Source of the DNA: Mesobacillus zeae
GTDB lineage: Bacteria; Bacillota; Bacilli; Bacillales; Cytobacillaceae
Length of the DNA stretch: 64,000 nucleotides
Assembly (NCBI RefSeq): GCF_003570705.1
Contig: NZ_QWVT01000037.1
Coordinates: forward strand, 32,811 to 96,810
Direction of reading: 5' to 3'
Shown piece by piece: positions 62,213 through 64,000 of the stretch (the first letter of the stretch is position 1; every line of letters begins with the position of its first letter). The position numbers were made by a program, and so were the translations under genes. The notes beneath the pieces were generated by a model. It ran no database searches. It saw only the letters and a program-made list of their open reading frames with translations, and had not been told where the DNA came from.

Positions 62213-63703
62213 ATGTCGAATGAGACACTACAACTCATTTCGATCGGTATATACATGGCTGCGATGCTCTTAATCGGCTGGTATTCCTACCGAAAGACAA
62301 GCAACCTGACTGACTATATGCTTGGAGGACGCTCGCTCGGGCCCGCAGTAACGGCACTAAGCGCGGGGGCTGCCGATATGAGCGGCTGGCTCTTGATGGG
62401 TCTGCCAGGGGGCATTTATCTAACAGGCCTGGCCGATGCCTGGATTGCCGTAGGGCTTACCATTGGCGCTTATCTCAACTGGGTCCTTGTCGCCCCGCGG
62501 CTTCGTTCCTATACACAGGTGGCGAACGACTCCATCACCATTCCGAGTTTTCTTGAAAATCGTTTCAAAGATACAACCAAACTACTGAGGATTACATCCG
62601 GAATTGTTATCTTAATCTTTTTCACTTTTTATGTATCCTCCGGAATGGTATCCGGTGCTGTCTTTTTCGAAAACTCTTTCGGGATTGATTACGTCACAGG
62701 ACTGTTGATTGTTTCAGCGGTTGTTGTGGCCTACACGCTGTTTGGAGGCTTCCTCGCCGTCAGCTATACCGACTTTATCCAAGGGATGATGATGCTTGTC
62801 GCCCTTCTGCTTGTGCCTATCCTTGGCTTTGGAAAAACCGGCGGCCCTGCAGAAACTTTTGACACAATCAGAGCCATCGATCCGGCACTCCTCGACTTTT
62901 TAAAGGGGACCACGCTTGTCGGCATCATTTCTGCAGTTGCTTGGGGGCTCGGCTACTTTGGCCAGCCGCATATTATCGTCCGTTTTATGGCTATCTCTTC
63001 TGTAAAGGAAACAAAAAGCGCCCGGCGGATCGGCATGGGCTGGATGATTTTCTCACTGTTGGGCACAATTTTTACCGCGCTGATCGGATTGGCTTTCTTT
63101 GAGCAAAATCCCGGCTACAAACTTGGTAATCCAGAAGCAGTGGTCATCGAGCTTGGGCAGATATTCTTCCATCCGCTGTTTGCAGGATTCCTTCTGGCAG
63201 CAGTGCTGGCAGCAATCATGAGCACGATTTCCTCTCAGCTTATCGTTACTTCCAGTGCGCTGACAGAGGACTTATACAAAATCCTTATGAAAAAAGAAAT
63301 GTCGGACCGCCATCTCGTCTTCTTTGGAAGAATGGCCGTCCTCGCTGTTTCAGTTATTGCCCTCTTGCTTGCATTGGACCAGAGCAGCACCATCCTTGAG
63401 CTTGTTGCCTATGCATGGGCGGGATTCGGCGCTTCATTCGGCCCAATCATCCTGCTCAGCCTTTTCTGGAGAAAAATGAACGGAAAAGGAGCACTGTTCG
63501 GCATGATTGCCGGTGCGGTCACCGTCATTGTCTGGAAAAACTTCGACCTTGGCAATGTCCTGTTTGGCGAATCATTATATGAAATCTTACCAGGCTTCCT
63601 CATCAACCTAATTGTATCTGTTGTCGTGAGCCTTGCCACCTACCACCGCAATGAGGATATCGAAAAGGAATTCGACGAAAGCCTCCGCGGACTTAAGGAA
63701 TAA
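62213..63703 (+). CDS. putP: sodium/proline symporter
   Basis: 496 aa SSS-family (SLC5) carrier with about 13 helices. It has ISIGIYMAAMLLIGWYSYRKT, the diagnostic YMLGGRSLGPAVTALSAGAADMSGWLLMGLPG stretch, and YFGQPHIIVRFMA in the core. These match PutP and the osmoprotective OpuE of B. subtilis, which the sequence alone does not separate. It takes up proline with Na+. AAGGAGG stands 7 nt before ATG 62213. Single gene with a terminator. Confidence 0.92.
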   Translation: MSNETLQLISIGIYMAAMLLIGWYSYRKTSNLTDYMLGGRSLGPAVTALSAGAADMSGWLLMGLPGGIYLTGLADAWIAVGLTIGAYLNWVLVAPRLRSYTQVANDSITIPSFLENRFKDTTKLLRITSGIVILIFFTFYVSSGMVSGAVFFENSFGIDYVTGLLIVSAVVVAYTLFGGFLAVSYTDFIQGMMMLVALLLVPILGFGKTGGPAETFDTIRAIDPALLDFLKGTTLVGIISAVAWGLGYFGQPHIIVRFMAISSVKETKSARRIGMGWMIFSLLGTIFTALIGLAFFEQNPGYKLGNPEAVVIELGQIFFHPLFAGFLLAAVLAAIMSTISSQLIVTSSALTEDLYKILMKKEMSDRHLVFFGRMAVLAVSVIALLLALDQSSTILELVAYAWAGFGASFGPIILLSLFWRKMNGKGALFGMIAGAVTVIVWKNFDLGNVLFGESLYEILPGFLINLIVSVVVSLATYHRNEDIEKEFDESLRGLKE

Positions 63704-63715
63704 GAGTAAAGAGCA

Positions 63716-63743
63716 GCCCCTTCTCATCCGAGGAGGGGCCTTT
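63716..63743 (+). terminator. terminator of putP
   Basis: GCCCCTTCTC/GAGGAGGGGC stem with a 4-nt loop, then CTTTA. The T-run is short. Confidence 0.65.
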
Positions 63744-63901
63744 ATGCAGTATTTTTCTCTTGAAGAGAAGAAGATTACCAGCAACATTAACCTATTACAA
63801 AAAAAAACGCCAGCCATCCAATATTAGAGGGTTCCGTTTTGAGGTGCTTTTCTAAAAGTTTGTACTGAAATGACCGTCGTTTTGACAAAGATTTCGGCTT
63901 A

Positions 63902-63935
63902 TAAAAAAATAGTAAAACTCAGTATGGCGAGTTTT
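63902..63935 (-). terminator. terminator at the right edge
   Basis: AAAACTC/GAGTTTT with an 8-nt loop, followed on the minus strand by TATTTTTTTATAAG. It follows the stop codon of the partial gene at 63937. Confidence 0.7.
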
Positions 63936-63936
63936 C

Positions 63937-64000
63937 TTATACCAGAATTCCGGATACTTCTTTAACTAAACCAGCTAATAGGATGTCAATATTTTTCATT
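63937..64000 (-). CDS. 3' end of an unidentified gene, cut by the window edge
   Basis: A minus-strand frame enters from the right edge and ends KNIDILLAGLVKEVSGILV-stop at 63939-63937. The hydrophobic, helical look and the terminator right after the stop make it plausible. Too short for family assignment. Confidence 0.4.
   Translation of the reverse strand, partial: MKNIDILLAGLVKEVSGILV

Noticed and set aside
63743..63826. 27-codon frame after putP with GGAGG 7 nt before ATG
   Set aside because: The Shine-Dalgarno-like bases are one arm of the putP terminator hairpin and the peptide has no recognisable character.

Overview
The window looks like a chromosomal segment of a low-GC, endospore-forming Bacillaceae (Bacillus/Mesobacillus/Cytobacillus-like). 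The reasons are strong GGAGG ribosome binding sites, many GTG/TTG starts, T-rich intrinsic terminators, a cre box, a 7-1-7 Fur box, and Bacillus gene sets (tasA/tapA/sipW, kipI-kipA-ycsF-ycsG, rocB, dgkB, putP). No rRNA, tRNA, CRISPR array, intact IS or prophage was seen. Species assignment is inference only.

Layout, 1-13.8 kb: a partial gene at the left edge, a membrane histidine kinase, a GGDEF protein, a long-chain acyl-CoA ligase, a repeat-rich spacer (4.74-5.3 kb), a SulP transporter, a biofilm-fibre operon in the order tasA-tapA-sipW-LPXTG protein preceded by SinR-box-like heptamers, a DUF454 membrane protein, proC, nagE with an upstream cre box, and a Cys-rich YgbA-like protein.

13.8-23.2 kb: two arsenic-type modules, each with its own ArsR repressor and palindromic operator (arsR-arsB-arsC and arsR2-permease-thioredoxin). 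A siderophore ABC transporter follows, divergent from a YumC-like flavoprotein across a shared Fur box.

23.2-36 kb: the 5-oxoprolinase genes pxpB-pxpC-pxpA plus an NRAMP-like carrier, an ArcD/ArcT-like antiporter and aminotransferase pair, a DMT transporter, a dead aminoglycoside 6-adenylyltransferase, several exact 21-nt-period intergenic arrays, an RlaP-type nucleotidyltransferase and an EcsC protein.

36-46.2 kb: an HscC-type Hsp70 with its J-protein and a DUF1266 protein, then a MutS2-like ATPase without Smr domain. The MutS2-like gene lies behind a well-formed promoter, a long rod-shaped structured RNA (6S-like in shape) and two terminators. After it come a GNAT, gene remnants, a MazG-like enzyme and a DUF4003 protein.

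46.2-54.4 kb: an agmatine catabolic operon (aguD-aguA-ptcA-speE-rocB) behind an RpiR regulator and a palindromic operator candidate. No carbamate kinase is present. A GNAT gene apparently using an ATT start follows.

54.4-64 kb: rlmD, recQ, the NAD salvage pair pncA-pncB, a composite dispersed repeat, dgkB, putP and the 3' end of an unidentified gene. The most unusual signals are the family of intergenic arrays with a strict 21-nt period but different unit sequences, the structured RNA before the MutS2-like gene, the rearranged amyloid-fibre operon with a sortase-anchored member, and the agmatine operon that couples putrescine to spermidine synthase and RocB.
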